From Persicitalea jodogahamensis (GTDB lineage: Bacteria; Bacteroidota; Bacteroidia; Cytophagales; Spirosomataceae): a DNA stretch of 64,000 bases. Location: NCBI RefSeq assembly GCF_014651615.1, contig NZ_BMXF01000003.1, positions 620,001-684,000 on the forward strand, read 5' to 3'. Below, piece by piece: positions 1 to 9,230 of the stretch (within the stretch, counting starts at the first letter, position 1; each line of letters starts with the position of its first letter). Below the pieces are notes generated by a model. That model searched no databases. It had not been told where the DNA came from and was given only the letters and a program-made list of their open reading frames with translations. The translations under genes were made by a program, and so were the position numbers.

Positions 1-705
1 TTAAATCTCGCTTTTTCTGGGTACCATAACCCACCACAATCACCTCTTCCAATGCTTTTGTGTCTTCCATTAATGTGACATCGACCTGGGTGCGACTACC
101 CATCGTGACCTCCTGCGATATATATCCCACAAAGCTGAGAACCAGGACGTCAGGGCCGTTTCCAGGTGCTTCCAGCGTAAAATTTCCTTCACTGTTAGTT
201 GTCGTACCACGTGAGGTATTTTTCAACACCACGCTCACGCCGGGCAGGCCTACGCCGTCTTTGTCGGTTACGGTACCCGTCAAAGTTCGGTCGATAGGGA
301 TAACCTGAATTTTCGACAGGCTCCTCAGGGCTAGATTTTCTGCTTCTCTTGGACTCAAAACAATCTGCCTTCCTACAACTTCGTAATGCAAACGTAGGGG
401 ATCTAATAGCTTGTCCAGCAGGATGCCCAGCGATTCGTTGTTGGCGTCGAGCGAAATTTTATGCTCCGCGGGCACCGAAACAGGCCGGTAAGCAAACCGT
501 ACTTTGACTTGCTTTTCGATTTCTCCAAGTACTTTTCTGACGCTGCGGTTCTCTACCCGCAGTGTGATCCGTTGGTCAAGTAATTCCTGCCCGCTGGTAT
601 CATGAGCTATCGATACCCCCGCAAGAATAATCCCTAGCAGACACTGGATCAATGAGATTTTCATAAGGTGTAAAATGAACGTATTGAACCGTAATGGTTT
701 TTTCA
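1..705 (-). CDS. SusC/RagA-type TonB-dependent receptor with STN domain, N-terminal part
   Basis: This is an outer-membrane receptor that would import a polymer or siderophore with TonB energy and signal to the FecR/sigma pair upstream. Read on the minus strand, the frame is open to the window edge. It shows a signal peptide, then an STN (secretin/TonB short N-terminal) domain (about residues 45-125), a carboxypeptidase-like plug-preceding domain starting near LTGTVTDKDG, and a TonB-box-like EEVIVVGYGTQKK. I chose the ATG at 705 (MKKPLRFNTF) because it precedes a second in-frame Met at 663 and gives the usual long SusC leader; 663 is possible. About 235 of an expected 1000 or more residues are visible. 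The STN domain is the family mark of receptors that talk to FecR. Substrate unknown; the SusD partner would lie outside the window. Confidence 0.9.
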
Positions 706-796
706 TTAGTTTTAGTTGTTTTTGTGAATAATTGAGCAAAAACTCCTTCTTCACGCCCGGTCTGGGCGTAGTTTTCTACACAGGAGCAAGGATTCA

Positions 797-827
797 GCAT
801 CGGTTGTGGTCGCAACACAGCCGATGC
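797..827. other. Hairpin in the fecR-susC gap
   Basis: A 12-bp stem (797-808 with 816-827, one G-U pair) and a 7-nt loop lie between the FecR gene and the SusC-type gene, both read on the minus strand. A T run follows on the plus strand only, so it is not an ordinary terminator for the minus-strand operon. It may be an intercistronic processing or attenuation hairpin in the receptor leader; this is an inference. Confidence 0.5.
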
Positions 828-904
828 CTTTTTACGGGTTAGGTGACAGGTATTGGCATTTTCTAATCACTCATTGTTAGTGAAATAACTCGATTCTTTA
901 CTAA

Positions 905-2002
905 TCAACACCCTGTCCCGTATACAATCACTTGTCCGTCAACGAGTTTATAATGGGCGTTCACCACTTTGCAGATTACTTCTAATTTTTGGTACATATC
1001 TTCATCGGTCAGATTGAGCGTGAGCCTGCACTGTCCAAATGCTGCTTCACTATATATTACCTCAATACCATACGCCTTTCTGATAGCTTCAAAAACCTGA
1101 GCAGCAGGCATATCTTCGAAGACAAAAAGCGATTTATCGATCGTGGGAATTACCAGCTGGGGTTTTGCAACTACGGCTTTATGAATAGTAGCATCACTAC
1201 GCTTAAAAATGGCCTTTTGATTAGGCGTGAGGACAATGCCGCTCGCTTCGGGATCATTATGAGGGTGATCTGTGGCATCGGCGTACACTGATACCCTTCC
1301 GGTTTTTACGGAAACAGTAACATCGGGTGAATCGGCAAATGCTTCGATTTCGAAACTCGTGCCGAGCACTTTCGTTACCGTATTGCCAGCATATACCAAG
1401 AAGGGCAAATGCCGGTTTTTGGCTACATCAAAGAAGGCTTCACCCGTTAAGTATACTATGCGTTCGTTTCCTTCGAACTTTTGCGGGTACTTTAAATGAC
1501 TATTTTTCCCAAGTTTTACCCGGGTGCCATCGGCGAGTTGGATATCCATGATCACGCTGGCGGAATTGACTGATTCATTCCATTTGTTCACCACTAAGAC
1601 GGGGTTGGGGTCGGAAGTGATAGTATTGGTTGGCAGATAGCGCCATCCCAACCATCCCATAGAAAGCAACAGTGCCAAAGAGGCAGCAATTTTGAGGGAG
1701 ATATTCCAATTGATTTTTCTCCCTTCTGGACTTTCCAAGTCACTAAGCGAAGCCTCGATCCGTGTCCAAATGTCCCTCGTTGAAAATAGAGCAGCAAAGT
1801 TTGATTCTTCGCTTTCTGCGGAATGAATACTCTGAAGCCCCTGAACCAAACGGCGTCCTTCTTCTACGTAATCAAACCTATCAGGATGTTCGTGCAGGAA
1901 GTTGTGCCAGAATCGAATATTCTCGGGAGTAGGAGCGTGGACCCACTCCTTGAAACGGTCATCCGCAGCAAAATCTTCCGCTAAATATTGATGGTATGCC
2001 AT
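905..2002 (-). CDS. FecR-family anti-sigma factor
   Basis: This is an inner-membrane anti-sigma factor that relays a signal from the STN domain of the SusC-type receptor to the ECF sigma factor encoded 21 bp upstream. The protein has 365 residues: a cytosolic N-terminal part, one membrane span (IAASLALLLSMGWLGW, about residues 105-125), a periplasmic FecR domain with DGTRVKLGKNSHLKYP and LTGEAFFDVAKN, and a C-terminal DUF4974 domain that contains FEDMPAAQVFEAI. Size and domain order match Bacteroidota FecR proteins. It sits between the sigma factor and the receptor, the usual order for these cell-surface signalling systems. Target genes beyond the adjacent receptor cannot be told from sequence. 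Confidence 0.93.
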   Translation of the reverse strand: MAYHQYLAEDFAADDRFKEWVHAPTPENIRFWHNFLHEHPDRFDYVEEGRRLVQGLQSIHSAESEESNFAALFSTRDIWTRIEASLSDLESPEGRKINWNISLKIAASLALLLSMGWLGWRYLPTNTITSDPNPVLVVNKWNESVNSASVIMDIQLADGTRVKLGKNSHLKYPQKFEGNERIVYLTGEAFFDVAKNRHLPFLVYAGNTVTKVLGTSFEIEAFADSPDVTVSVKTGRVSVYADATDHPHNDPEASGIVLTPNQKAIFKRSDATIHKAVVAKPQLVIPTIDKSLFVFEDMPAAQVFEAIRKAYGIEVIYSEAAFGQCRLTLNLTDEDMYQKLEVICKVVNAHYKLVDGQVIVYGTGC

Positions 2003-2023
2003 TGATGTAGGTTGAAATCCAGC

Positions 2024-2620
2024 TCAGAATAAATACCCAAGTATAATAACCACCGAAAGTATCCGCACTACCTGCCGTAGTACTTTAAGCCCTGAATAAA
2101 TGAACTTGCAAGCTGATTGATAATTGATACCCATGATCTGGGCAATTTCTTCGTTGCTAAAATGATGCGTGAAGCGAAGGTCGATAGCTTGCTGCTGGCG
2201 GGGACTTAGCTGACGGTACCCGGCACGGAGTTGTCGCATCAATTCTTCGTGGCCGTCGTTTTGAATTATTTGCTTTTCCCTCCAATTTCCCTGTTCTTCA
2301 AGCTCCTGGCAATTTTCAAGATCAGTCGCTCTGTAAAATTCATCCCGTTTGTAAACACGGAATATTTTGTTGCGCAGTGCCCTAAACAGGTAAAACTTAA
2401 TCGAATCCGTGTCGCTCAGTCCGGCGCGACTTTGCCATAGCTCAACGAACAGATCGTGAATGCTGTCCTCAATTAATTGAACATTGGTGGTAATCTGATG
2501 CCCGTAACACAATAACTCATCGGCGTGTAAGTCATAGATTCGCTTGAACGCCTCTCGGTTTCCCTCCCGAAAAGCACTCCATAAAGCTACATTCTGGTTT
2601 CTGGTTTGTGCCTGACCCAC
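2024..2620 (-). CDS. ECF RNA polymerase sigma factor (sigma-70 family, RpoE-like)
   Basis: This is an extracytoplasmic-function sigma factor that would direct RNA polymerase to the receptor operon. The 198 residues show region 2 (DLHADELLCYGHQI, then DSIHDLFVELWQ and FYLFRALRNKIFR) and region 4 (LSPRQQQAIDLRF, NEEIAQIMGINYQSACKFI). The last residues (VVIILGYLF) are hydrophobic, which is seen in several Bacteroidota ECF factors linked to FecR. It is the first gene of the sigma-FecR-SusC unit, and the region upstream (2621-2744) is AT-rich and likely holds the promoter. The pairing with FecR is established for the family; specificity is unknown. Confidence 0.93.
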   Translation of the reverse strand: MGQAQTRNQNVALWSAFREGNREAFKRIYDLHADELLCYGHQITTNVQLIEDSIHDLFVELWQSRAGLSDTDSIKFYLFRALRNKIFRVYKRDEFYRATDLENCQELEEQGNWREKQIIQNDGHEELMRQLRAGYRQLSPRQQQAIDLRFTHHFSNEEIAQIMGINYQSACKFIYSGLKVLRQVVRILSVVIILGYLF

Positions 2621-2825
2621 TCGGTTTGCGTTGTATTCTATATACTAATGCCACAATCAGTGCTTTTTAATCCAATTTTTTCTAAATATTTTTTGAAAAT
2701 GGGCAATTTCTAATAGTAAATACGCAGAGATATGCCTTGACTTAGTGTTCAAATTTTCGAAAGCTATTGAGAACGAGTACTTTTTTGTGAATCTTTACCA
2801 TCTTAACCTTAACTTCTCACTGCGT

Positions 2826-3782
2826 ATGGCCACTACTACCCTCAACACCCCCTGGGTGGAATCACCGTTTTTTGAGCAAGAAATTGAGCAGGCGGGCTAC
2901 GATTCCGCGACCGAAGAACTTATTCGCCGCTACGCCGAAGATGGGTACGTAGTATTTGACCCACAAATCGATGGATCGGTGATCGATGCCGTGGTAAATG
3001 GTCTCAAACCGAAGTTTGAGGCGGAGCACACCAACCGCATTCAGGATGCCTGGGAGTACAACGATGCCGTCAAGCAGATAGCCGCCGCGCCCCGGGTGCT
3101 GGAAGTGCTTAAATTGCTTTATCGCCGGGAACCGATTCCCTTTCAGACGCTGAATTTCAGCACAGGTAGTCAGCAGCGGACCCACAGCGATTCCATCCAC
3201 TTCAATTCCATCCCCGAGCGGTTTATGTGTGGCGTGTGGGTGGCGCTGGAAGACGTCCACAATGGCAACGGACCTTTGCACTATTATCCCAAGAGCCACA
3301 AACTACCCTTTTACGACTTGTCGATTCTGGGTTTGAAAGGTTCTACCAGCAAGTCGATCGAAGAGATGCTCACAAAGTACTATACCCGCTACGAGGATTT
3401 CATCGCTGAGCTGGTGGAAAATAAGAAATTGGACAAGAAGGTACTGAACATCAAGAAAGGGCAAGCCCTGATCTGGTCGGCGAACCTGCTGCACGGTGGC
3501 GAGCCGATTTCGCATGCAGGTAGTACCCGCTTTACGCAGGTGAATCACTTCTACTTCGAGGGCTGCGCCTACTACCGTCCCATGCTCACCGACATGGCCA
3601 TCGAACGGATTTCGATTCAAAAAGTCGTCAACATCGCTACGGGGAAAGAAGTGAAAAGCCAATATCTTGAAAAAGACATTGATCACATCGGCTATTCTTA
3701 TAAAGTGTACCTACCTGCCGGACTCATGCGATCCTTGGTACCTTCGGGCGTAAGGCAGTGGGTCAAAAAGTTGAGAGGGTAG
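2826..3782 (+). CDS. Phytanoyl-CoA dioxygenase (PhyH) family oxygenase
   Basis: This is a non-haem Fe(II)/2-oxoglutarate-dependent hydroxylase of unknown substrate. With the start at 2826 (MATTTLNTPW) it has 318 residues. The iron facial triad is visible as His120-x-Asp122 (THSDSIHF) and His223 (NLLHGGEP), and Arg235 (GSTRFTQVN) would bind 2-oxoglutarate. An upstream in-frame ATG at 2745 would add 27 residues rich in F, N and L that do not look like part of the fold, so I prefer 2826. The gene stands alone between the divergent sigma-factor unit and the convergent GMC gene. Family members hydroxylate lipids, sugars or small metabolites; nothing local fixes the substrate. Confidence 0.85.
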   Translation: MATTTLNTPWVESPFFEQEIEQAGYDSATEELIRRYAEDGYVVFDPQIDGSVIDAVVNGLKPKFEAEHTNRIQDAWEYNDAVKQIAAAPRVLEVLKLLYRREPIPFQTLNFSTGSQQRTHSDSIHFNSIPERFMCGVWVALEDVHNGNGPLHYYPKSHKLPFYDLSILGLKGSTSKSIEEMLTKYYTRYEDFIAELVENKKLDKKVLNIKKGQALIWSANLLHGGEPISHAGSTRFTQVNHFYFEGCAYYRPMLTDMAIERISIQKVVNIATGKEVKSQYLEKDIDHIGYSYKVYLPAGLMRSLVPSGVRQWVKKLRG

Positions 3783-4142
3783 GGCGAGGGGGGACGATGA
3801 CTGTGGCGGGGGCTCGTTAAAAACTTCCTTTCCGTATTTCCATATCGCTAAAAAAACGCTCGATGCTATCAAAAGCACATTCGATGCTCTAAATCTCGCA
3901 AAAGATAAAGGTATTAAACGGCAAGCATTACGAATTATTAAACTCCGATCCCTAAAATAAATACGGCATCAAAAGGGCAATGAAAAATAAGAGAAGTACG
4001 AAATATATCTAGAAAACACTGCAAAACTTTCGTATATACAGGAGTTAGCGGCATCCTCACATGCCTGCGCTGCTGTAAAGGTATTAAATAGAAATGCCAG
4101 GATATCAAAAGCCTGGCATTTCTATTACTACATGTACTTAGC
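3783..4142. other. Convergent intergenic region with one strong hairpin
   Basis: These 360 bases separate the PhyH-like gene from the convergent GMC oxidoreductase gene. Apart from the palindrome at 4087-4126 the stretch is AT-rich, without a credible reading frame or RNA gene that I can recognise. Confidence 0.6.
4087..4126. terminator. Bidirectional rho-independent terminator
   Basis: A perfect 15-bp stem (4087-4101 paired with 4112-4126) with a 10-nt loop lies 17 bp beyond the stop of the minus-strand GMC gene. Its A/T-rich outer ends give short U runs in both directions, fitting a shared terminator for the two convergent genes. Confidence 0.8.
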
Positions 4143-5870
4143 TTACAAATTCTTTTTCTTCATCTCCTTCACCGCGTAGTCCGCTGCTCGGGCCGTGAAG
4201 GCCATGTAGGTCAGCGACGGATTCTGAGTGGAAGTGGAAGTCATGCTGGCACCATCAGTCACGAAAACATTGGGTACGGCGTGGAGCTGATGGTACTTAT
4301 TCAGCATCGAGGTTTTGGGGTCCTTGCCCATGCGAACACCACCCATTTCGTGAATATCCAGACCGGGTGCCTGCTTGCTGTCGCTGGTGCGGATGTTGGT
4401 GAAGCCCGCCATGGTAAACATCTCCGTCAGCTGTTCCAGATAATCCTTTACCATTTTTTCGTCATTATCGTCGTAATCCACCGACATCCTGACTTGCGGC
4501 AGTCCATAGGGATCTTTCAGATTGGGATCCAGCGCTACGTAGTTAGTTTCCTTTGGGATCGTTTCCCCCATCATGTGGGAGCCCACCCGCCAATTTCCCG
4601 GTTGTGGATTGAGCAGGCTTTCTTTTAAAGCAATACCTTCCTGGCTATAATCCGAGCGGGAAGTGCGGCTGGCGCTGAATCCAGCGGCGTAGCCGCGAAG
4701 AAAATCTGTCTCCTGCTTGTACACATTCCTGAACCGGGGAATATAACTACCATTGGGCCGTCGGCCATCGGTCGTCATATCCAGAAATCCATCGTACTCG
4801 CCCGAAACACGGGCGCGGTAGTTGTGAAAGGCGAAGTACTTACCCAAAGTACCACTGTCGTTGCCGAGTCCGTTGGGGAAGCGGGACGAAGTGGAGTTGA
4901 GCAGGATCATGTTGGTGTTAATAGCCGCGGCATTTACAAAAATGATTTTGGCATAAAACTCCATCATCTCCTTTGTATTGGCATCGATTACCCGCACCCC
5001 CGTGGCTTTGCCGGACGTGGCCCCGCTGCTCTTTTCATCATAAATAATCGAATGCACCACCGAATGGGGGCGGAGGATCATATTTCCGGTTTTCATGGCC
5101 CACGGAATCGTAGAAGCGTTACTACTAAAGTACCCGCCAAACGGACAGCCGCGTTCGCACATAACCCGGTGCTGACACTTGGCACGGCCTTGGTCGTAGT
5201 GGATCTGCTGCGGGTCGGTGATATGGGCCGCCCGGCCAATGATAATGTGACGGTCTTTGTAGTTGCCGGCTACTTTTTCTTTGAAGTACTTTTCCACGCA
5301 GGACATCTCGTGGGGCGTCAGAAACTCGCCGTCAGGCAGAGCGTCAATGCCATCTTTATTGCCTGTAATCCCGGCAAATTTTTCCACGTGGCTGTACCAT
5401 GGCGCGATGTCGTCGTAGCCAATGGGCCATTCTACGGCAAAACCATCGCGGCCGGGGCCCTCAAAATCATACTTGCTCCACCGCTGGGTCTGACGGGCCC
5501 ACAGCAAAGATTTACCGCCTACCTGATAGCCCTGAATCCAGTCGAAAGGTTTTTCCTGAACATAAGGCTGGTCTTTGTCTTTGATGAAAAAGTGCGACGA
5601 TGATTCCTTCCAGTTGTAGCATTTGCTTTGAATAGGATTTTGCTCCCGGGCCGCTAAGGGCATCTTCTCCCTGTGTTCAAACTCCCACGGCATCATGTTG
5701 GTCGTAGGGTAGTCCACATTGTGTTTTACGTCACGGCCCCTTTCAAGCACCAGCGTCTTGAGTCCTTTTTCGGTAAGTTCTTTGGCTGCCCAGCCACCGC
5801 TGATTCCCGAACCTATTACGATAGCGTCGTAAGTCCGGGCTTTTTGAGAATCAATGTTAAAATAAGGCAT
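4143..5870 (-). CDS. GMC-family FAD-dependent oxidoreductase (sugar/alcohol dehydrogenase large subunit)
   Basis: This is a flavoprotein that probably oxidises a sugar, polyol or gluconate-like substrate at the periplasmic face. It has 575 residues. The FAD dinucleotide motif is at residues 16-26 (AIVIGSGISGG) with ELTEKGLKTLVLERG after it. The C-terminal GMC signature carries the catalytic His507 (DIHEMGGVRMG) and Asn550 (STQNPSLTY). A Cys-rich segment (CQHRVMCERGCPFGG) is typical of the subgroup that works with a gluconate 2-dehydrogenase subunit-3 protein, which is encoded 26 bp upstream. The catalytic subunit has no signal peptide of its own, so export by hitch-hiking on its partner's Tat-like leader is likely. 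No cytochrome subunit gene is adjacent. Confidence 0.9.
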   Translation of the reverse strand: MPYFNIDSQKARTYDAIVIGSGISGGWAAKELTEKGLKTLVLERGRDVKHNVDYPTTNMMPWEFEHREKMPLAAREQNPIQSKCYNWKESSSHFFIKDKDQPYVQEKPFDWIQGYQVGGKSLLWARQTQRWSKYDFEGPGRDGFAVEWPIGYDDIAPWYSHVEKFAGITGNKDGIDALPDGEFLTPHEMSCVEKYFKEKVAGNYKDRHIIIGRAAHITDPQQIHYDQGRAKCQHRVMCERGCPFGGYFSSNASTIPWAMKTGNMILRPHSVVHSIIYDEKSSGATSGKATGVRVIDANTKEMMEFYAKIIFVNAAAINTNMILLNSTSSRFPNGLGNDSGTLGKYFAFHNYRARVSGEYDGFLDMTTDGRRPNGSYIPRFRNVYKQETDFLRGYAAGFSASRTSRSDYSQEGIALKESLLNPQPGNWRVGSHMMGETIPKETNYVALDPNLKDPYGLPQVRMSVDYDDNDEKMVKDYLEQLTEMFTMAGFTNIRTSDSKQAPGLDIHEMGGVRMGKDPKTSMLNKYHQLHAVPNVFVTDGASMTSTSTQNPSLTYMAFTARAADYAVKEMKKKNL

Positions 5871-5896
5871 TTGTACCAGTATCGGTGAAAGTTAAT

Positions 5897-6418
5897 TTAG
5901 GCTTCTTTAATGGGAACACAACCGTGAAATCTCCCGGGAATCATCTCGTAGTGCGTAAGATTGGTCATGACATACTCGGAGTTCATGTAGCCCTGAATGG
6001 TAAGATTCTTTACCAACGGAAAGAATGCTCTCACCGATGGATCGTCGCTCAGTTCCAGACCTTCCAGAATATGAATGCGCTGGGGGGGAGTACCGGCAGC
6101 AAAAGGTTTCTTAAAAGTCTGCTGACTGTATTTATCCAGTGAGGCAAGGCCATCGTTCAACGTCTTTTTAACTTCGGGTTCGTAGCATTCGGCTACCATT
6201 TTTTGCACAAAACGGTGGACATTCAATTCTTTGGCACCCGGCGTGTCGGTAACGGGAATAAAAGTTTCGACCACTTCGGCCAGCATTTCATCCTCGGCAA
6301 TTGTCAGAAATCCGATTTTTTTTATACTCTTTTGGTTCCAATTGCTGGCCCAGGCGGGCAGGGCTACCATCGCGCCCATGGAGGCGGCTACGTTTTTAAG
6401 AGCCGTGCGTCTTTGCAT
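5897..6418 (-). CDS. Gluconate 2-dehydrogenase subunit 3 family protein, Tat-type leader
   Basis: This is the small partner subunit of the GMC dehydrogenase encoded just downstream. It has 173 residues and begins with a twin-arginine-like leader (MQRRTALKNVAASMGAMVAL, ending near PAWAS). The mature part carries the subunit-3 pattern with VETFIPVTDTPGAKEL, the stretch that gives this family away. Such subunits carry the folded flavoprotein across the membrane and may help dock it to an electron acceptor. It is first in a two-gene unit with a 26-bp gap. Confidence 0.87.
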   Translation of the reverse strand: MQRRTALKNVAASMGAMVALPAWASNWNQKSIKKIGFLTIAEDEMLAEVVETFIPVTDTPGAKELNVHRFVQKMVAECYEPEVKKTLNDGLASLDKYSQQTFKKPFAAGTPPQRIHILEGLELSDDPSVRAFFPLVKNLTIQGYMNSEYVMTNLTHYEMIPGRFHGCVPIKEA

Positions 6419-6575
6419 GGTTTTATTTTATAGGTTTTAATAAAAAGGCTTGATTTCTTTCAAACGAAATTGGCTGACGGATTCTCTTTTCAGGAGAATC
6501 TGACTTCTCTGCAAAGAAAGGTGATTATCGCAGTGATATACCCCAAACGCGCAGAAAAGCGTAAGATTGTCAATA

Positions 6576-7310
6576 TTACTTTGTCTTTATCACCTGGATT
6601 TTCTGCAATAGTGTTTTGCGGTTGGCTTCCGAAATATCGACAGTGACTCGCTCATCGCCCAGATGAATAGCATGACGCTCCACGCGACGCAGGTGGGCCA
6701 GGTTGACAACCAGGGATCGGGAAAGACGAAAGAAATCCGGATCATCGAAGTGCTGCGTTAATTTTCCCAAAGTCATCCAAACCTTCGACGGTTTTTCCTG
6801 ATGGCGCAGACGGATCGAAACGCTTGCGCCATCGGCCTGCAGGTACAGCACGTCCTTGGACGAAATCTGTTCATGGCCGTTGTCGATTGGGAGGAAAAGT
6901 ACCTGGCCGCCGGAAGGCAAGCCCGGCTCTAGTCTTAAAAATCTGGCGTGGGCCAAGTCAATTTGTATCAAAAGTTCCATTATCCGGAAAGGCTTCAGCA
7001 GGTAGGCGGAAGGCAAAGTGGCACTTGCCCGGTCAATGGTAGACTGATCGGTGCTGGATGTCAGGTAAAGAAAGGGCATCCAGTGCTGGGCCAGCAGATC
7101 CTGAGCTAGTTGAATACCCGCAAAAGACATCCCGCCAAGGGTGATGTCGATGACAGCCAGGTCGGGAGGATTGACTTTGAGGATTTTTTTCGCTTCGGTA
7201 GCATCCCGTGCCGAGCCAACGACGGTGTGGCCGGCGTCTTCAAGCTGAGCAGCCAGATCGGTAGCCGTTAGAATGTCGTCCTCGACGAGTAGTATCTTGA
7301 GCGGAGTCAT
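6576..7310 (-). CDS. LytTR-family response regulator
   Basis: This is a two-component response regulator with 244 residues. The receiver domain (1-120) has the acidic pocket E10/D11/D12, the phospho-acceptor Asp55 (AVIDITLGG), the switch Thr/Ser (LYLTSSTDQ) and Lys in AYLLKPF. The LytTR DNA-binding domain (about 145-240) follows, with FFRLSRSLVVNLAHLRRV. The start overlaps the stop of the upstream kinase gene by 4 bp (ATGA), so the two are co-translated partners. Target promoters are unknown; the divergent LytTR-only gene at 9231 is an obvious candidate for cross-regulation. Confidence 0.93.
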   Translation of the reverse strand: MTPLKILLVEDDILTATDLAAQLEDAGHTVVGSARDATEAKKILKVNPPDLAVIDITLGGMSFAGIQLAQDLLAQHWMPFLYLTSSTDQSTIDRASATLPSAYLLKPFRIMELLIQIDLAHARFLRLEPGLPSGGQVLFLPIDNGHEQISSKDVLYLQADGASVSIRLRHQEKPSKVWMTLGKLTQHFDDPDFFRLSRSLVVNLAHLRRVERHAIHLGDERVTVDISEANRKTLLQKIQVIKTK

Positions 7311-9055
7311 GCGACAGAATCGGTAAAATTCAAAGTAAAGAGAGTACCACTACCTGGCTTTGATTCAGCAAAGTAATAATTCCCACGCAACTGGCGTACC
7401 TGCATACGGATCATTTCCAGGCCGTAGGAATTGGTGGGAGTGATCGTAGTGGCAGTATTTCCCGGGCCTGAATCAAAATCCAGGCCGGGGCCATTGTCAG
7501 ACACAGTCAGTTCGATTTGGTTCGCATTGCGATGACAACCAATAATCAGGCATGGGTCAATACTGCCGGGAAAGGCATATTTACAGGCATTTGTAACGAG
7601 TTCGGTCAGGATCAATCCGAGTGGAATGGTTTGTTCCGGGCTGAGGTGCAGTGGGTCGAACCTGTAGGTGGTGTCAATTTTCGCGTACCCATAGGCAAGC
7701 AGTACACCATTGGCAAGCGCCGGAATAAACTCAGTAAGGTCGATGAGCGGCGAATCGATGGAACCGAAGAGTCTGCTCTGAATGAGGGACATGGATTGCA
7801 CCCGCAACTGACTTTCCTCCATAGCCTGACGGGCATCGATATCGGACAGTTGCCGGGCCTGCAGATTGAGCAGGCTTGAAATCTGCTGAAGGTTGCTGAT
7901 TGCCCGGTGGTTTTGCTCCCGAACCAGGTGTTCATTTTTCAAGCTCAATCCCTGATATTTCTTGAAAAGCTGAAAAAATAACACACTAAGAACGCCCGCG
8001 ACTAAAAATAGGAATAAAACGACCCCAATGACTATTCTATCCTGGCGGTGATTGCGATTCGAGATATCCAGTTCCAGTTGTTGGATTTTAAGCAGGTTTT
8101 CTTTTTTCTCCGTTTCATATTCCACTTGAAGCCGGGCAAGTACCCCATCACGTTCAGCGGCGAACTGCAGATTTTCCTTTCTATAAAGTTCTCCAAATCG
8201 CTTGTGTGCGCTCTGCCATTGATTCGTGTGCTCATAGTAGTCCAGCATTGCCCGGTCCATGGTGACGTCCAGCAAATGATCGTTAAGTCCGTTAGTCTTG
8301 TACAGCTGCGCTGCTGACTGGATTTCGGACAGGCCTTTTTCTGGCTGTCCCGCATCGATGTACGCTCGCCCCAGCAGAATTTGGGTGTTAAGTCGGGTTC
8401 GAAGATTTTTTTTAACATGAAGCCATTTTTGCGCTTCCAGCAAATGGGTAATAGCCCTCGGATCGTGCCGAAAAAGAAAAAGCTCTCCCAATTTCAGATT
8501 AATATCGGCCATGCCCAGCGAATCCTCTATCTGACGATTTAGTCGTTCGGCAGTTTTGAGAAATATCACCGCGCTGTCAGGGCGTTGGCTCTTTGGATTG
8601 TAGGGGTACCTGCGCTCAAAGACCTGCGCCAGGGTTGCATTGGCCAGTACCTGTCCCTTTAATGATTTTATGCGTTCAAATAGCGCCTTGGCCCGGTAGG
8701 CGTATCGGATTTCATCCCGTGTTTGAGAAATCTGCCTGGAATTTTCACAGAGCCTCACGTAAAGTCTGCCCAAATCATAGGAATCTCCCCGGGGTTCAAG
8801 AATCCGCAGGGAGTTAAGAAATGCAGTTTTGGAGGCGACGTGGTCACCGGCGAATGCATATAGTTTGCCGTAGAGGTAATAAGCCTCAGCCAGTAGGAGG
8901 GAGTCATTTTTTGCCCGTGCTTCCCGCTCTACTTCTTGTGCATGTTGACGCTTCTCGGCGATTGGCGGAAAGGCCGGATCCTGTGCCAGTACCCGACCTA
9001 TGGATAGCATTGCCACAAGGTACAATACGATCTGTATGGAAAGGTGTTTCAACAT
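7307..9055 (-). CDS. TPR-containing sensor histidine kinase (HisKA_2 type)
   Basis: This is a membrane sensor kinase for the LytTR regulator. From ATG 9055 it has 582 residues: a signal peptide (MLKHLSIQIVLYLVAMLSIG), about 330 residues of periplasmic tetratricopeptide-like helices (AEAYYLYGKLYAFAGD, LGELFLFRHDP and so on), one membrane span (VIGVVLFLFLVAGVLSVLFF), a short coiled coil, an H-box of the HisKA_2 type (NHRAISNLQQISSLLNLQ), then an HATPase_c domain with the N box (LTELVTNACKYAFPG), G1 box (VSDNGPGLDF) and a GSGTLFTL box. A longer frame begins at 9148, but its first 31 residues precede the signal peptide, so 9055 is preferred. The periplasmic TPR array suggests a peptide or protein signal. 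Confidence 0.92.
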   Translation of the reverse strand: MLKHLSIQIVLYLVAMLSIGRVLAQDPAFPPIAEKRQHAQEVEREARAKNDSLLLAEAYYLYGKLYAFAGDHVASKTAFLNSLRILEPRGDSYDLGRLYVRLCENSRQISQTRDEIRYAYRAKALFERIKSLKGQVLANATLAQVFERRYPYNPKSQRPDSAVIFLKTAERLNRQIEDSLGMADINLKLGELFLFRHDPRAITHLLEAQKWLHVKKNLRTRLNTQILLGRAYIDAGQPEKGLSEIQSAAQLYKTNGLNDHLLDVTMDRAMLDYYEHTNQWQSAHKRFGELYRKENLQFAAERDGVLARLQVEYETEKKENLLKIQQLELDISNRNHRQDRIVIGVVLFLFLVAGVLSVLFFQLFKKYQGLSLKNEHLVREQNHRAISNLQQISSLLNLQARQLSDIDARQAMEESQLRVQSMSLIQSRLFGSIDSPLIDLTEFIPALANGVLLAYGYAKIDTTYRFDPLHLSPEQTIPLGLILTELVTNACKYAFPGSIDPCLIIGCHRNANQIELTVSDNGPGLDFDSGPGNTATTITPTNSYGLEMIRMQVRQLRGNYYFAESKPGSGTLFTLNFTDSVA

Positions 9056-9230
9056 AGTGTGTGTGGGACCTTGACTCACAAAGATAATCCGATTTCGGAA
9101 AATCCTACTGTAGCTTTCGATAACTTTTTTTGCTGGTTCACAAGTCAATAGTACCAGCTCGTGAGTTCATCGTTGCTCTTTGGATAACCTTTTGGGAAAT
9201 TGGAGCCTCCACAAATTAACCCCCTCTATC

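Noticed and set aside
600-818. Minus-strand 72-codon frame over the start of the SusC-type gene
   Set aside because: It is in a different frame from the receptor signal peptide and STN domain and has no family features.
4824-5603. Plus-strand 259-codon frame opposite the GMC oxidoreductase
   Set aside because: It is antisense to conserved FAD-binding and GMC coding sequence and has no motifs of its own.
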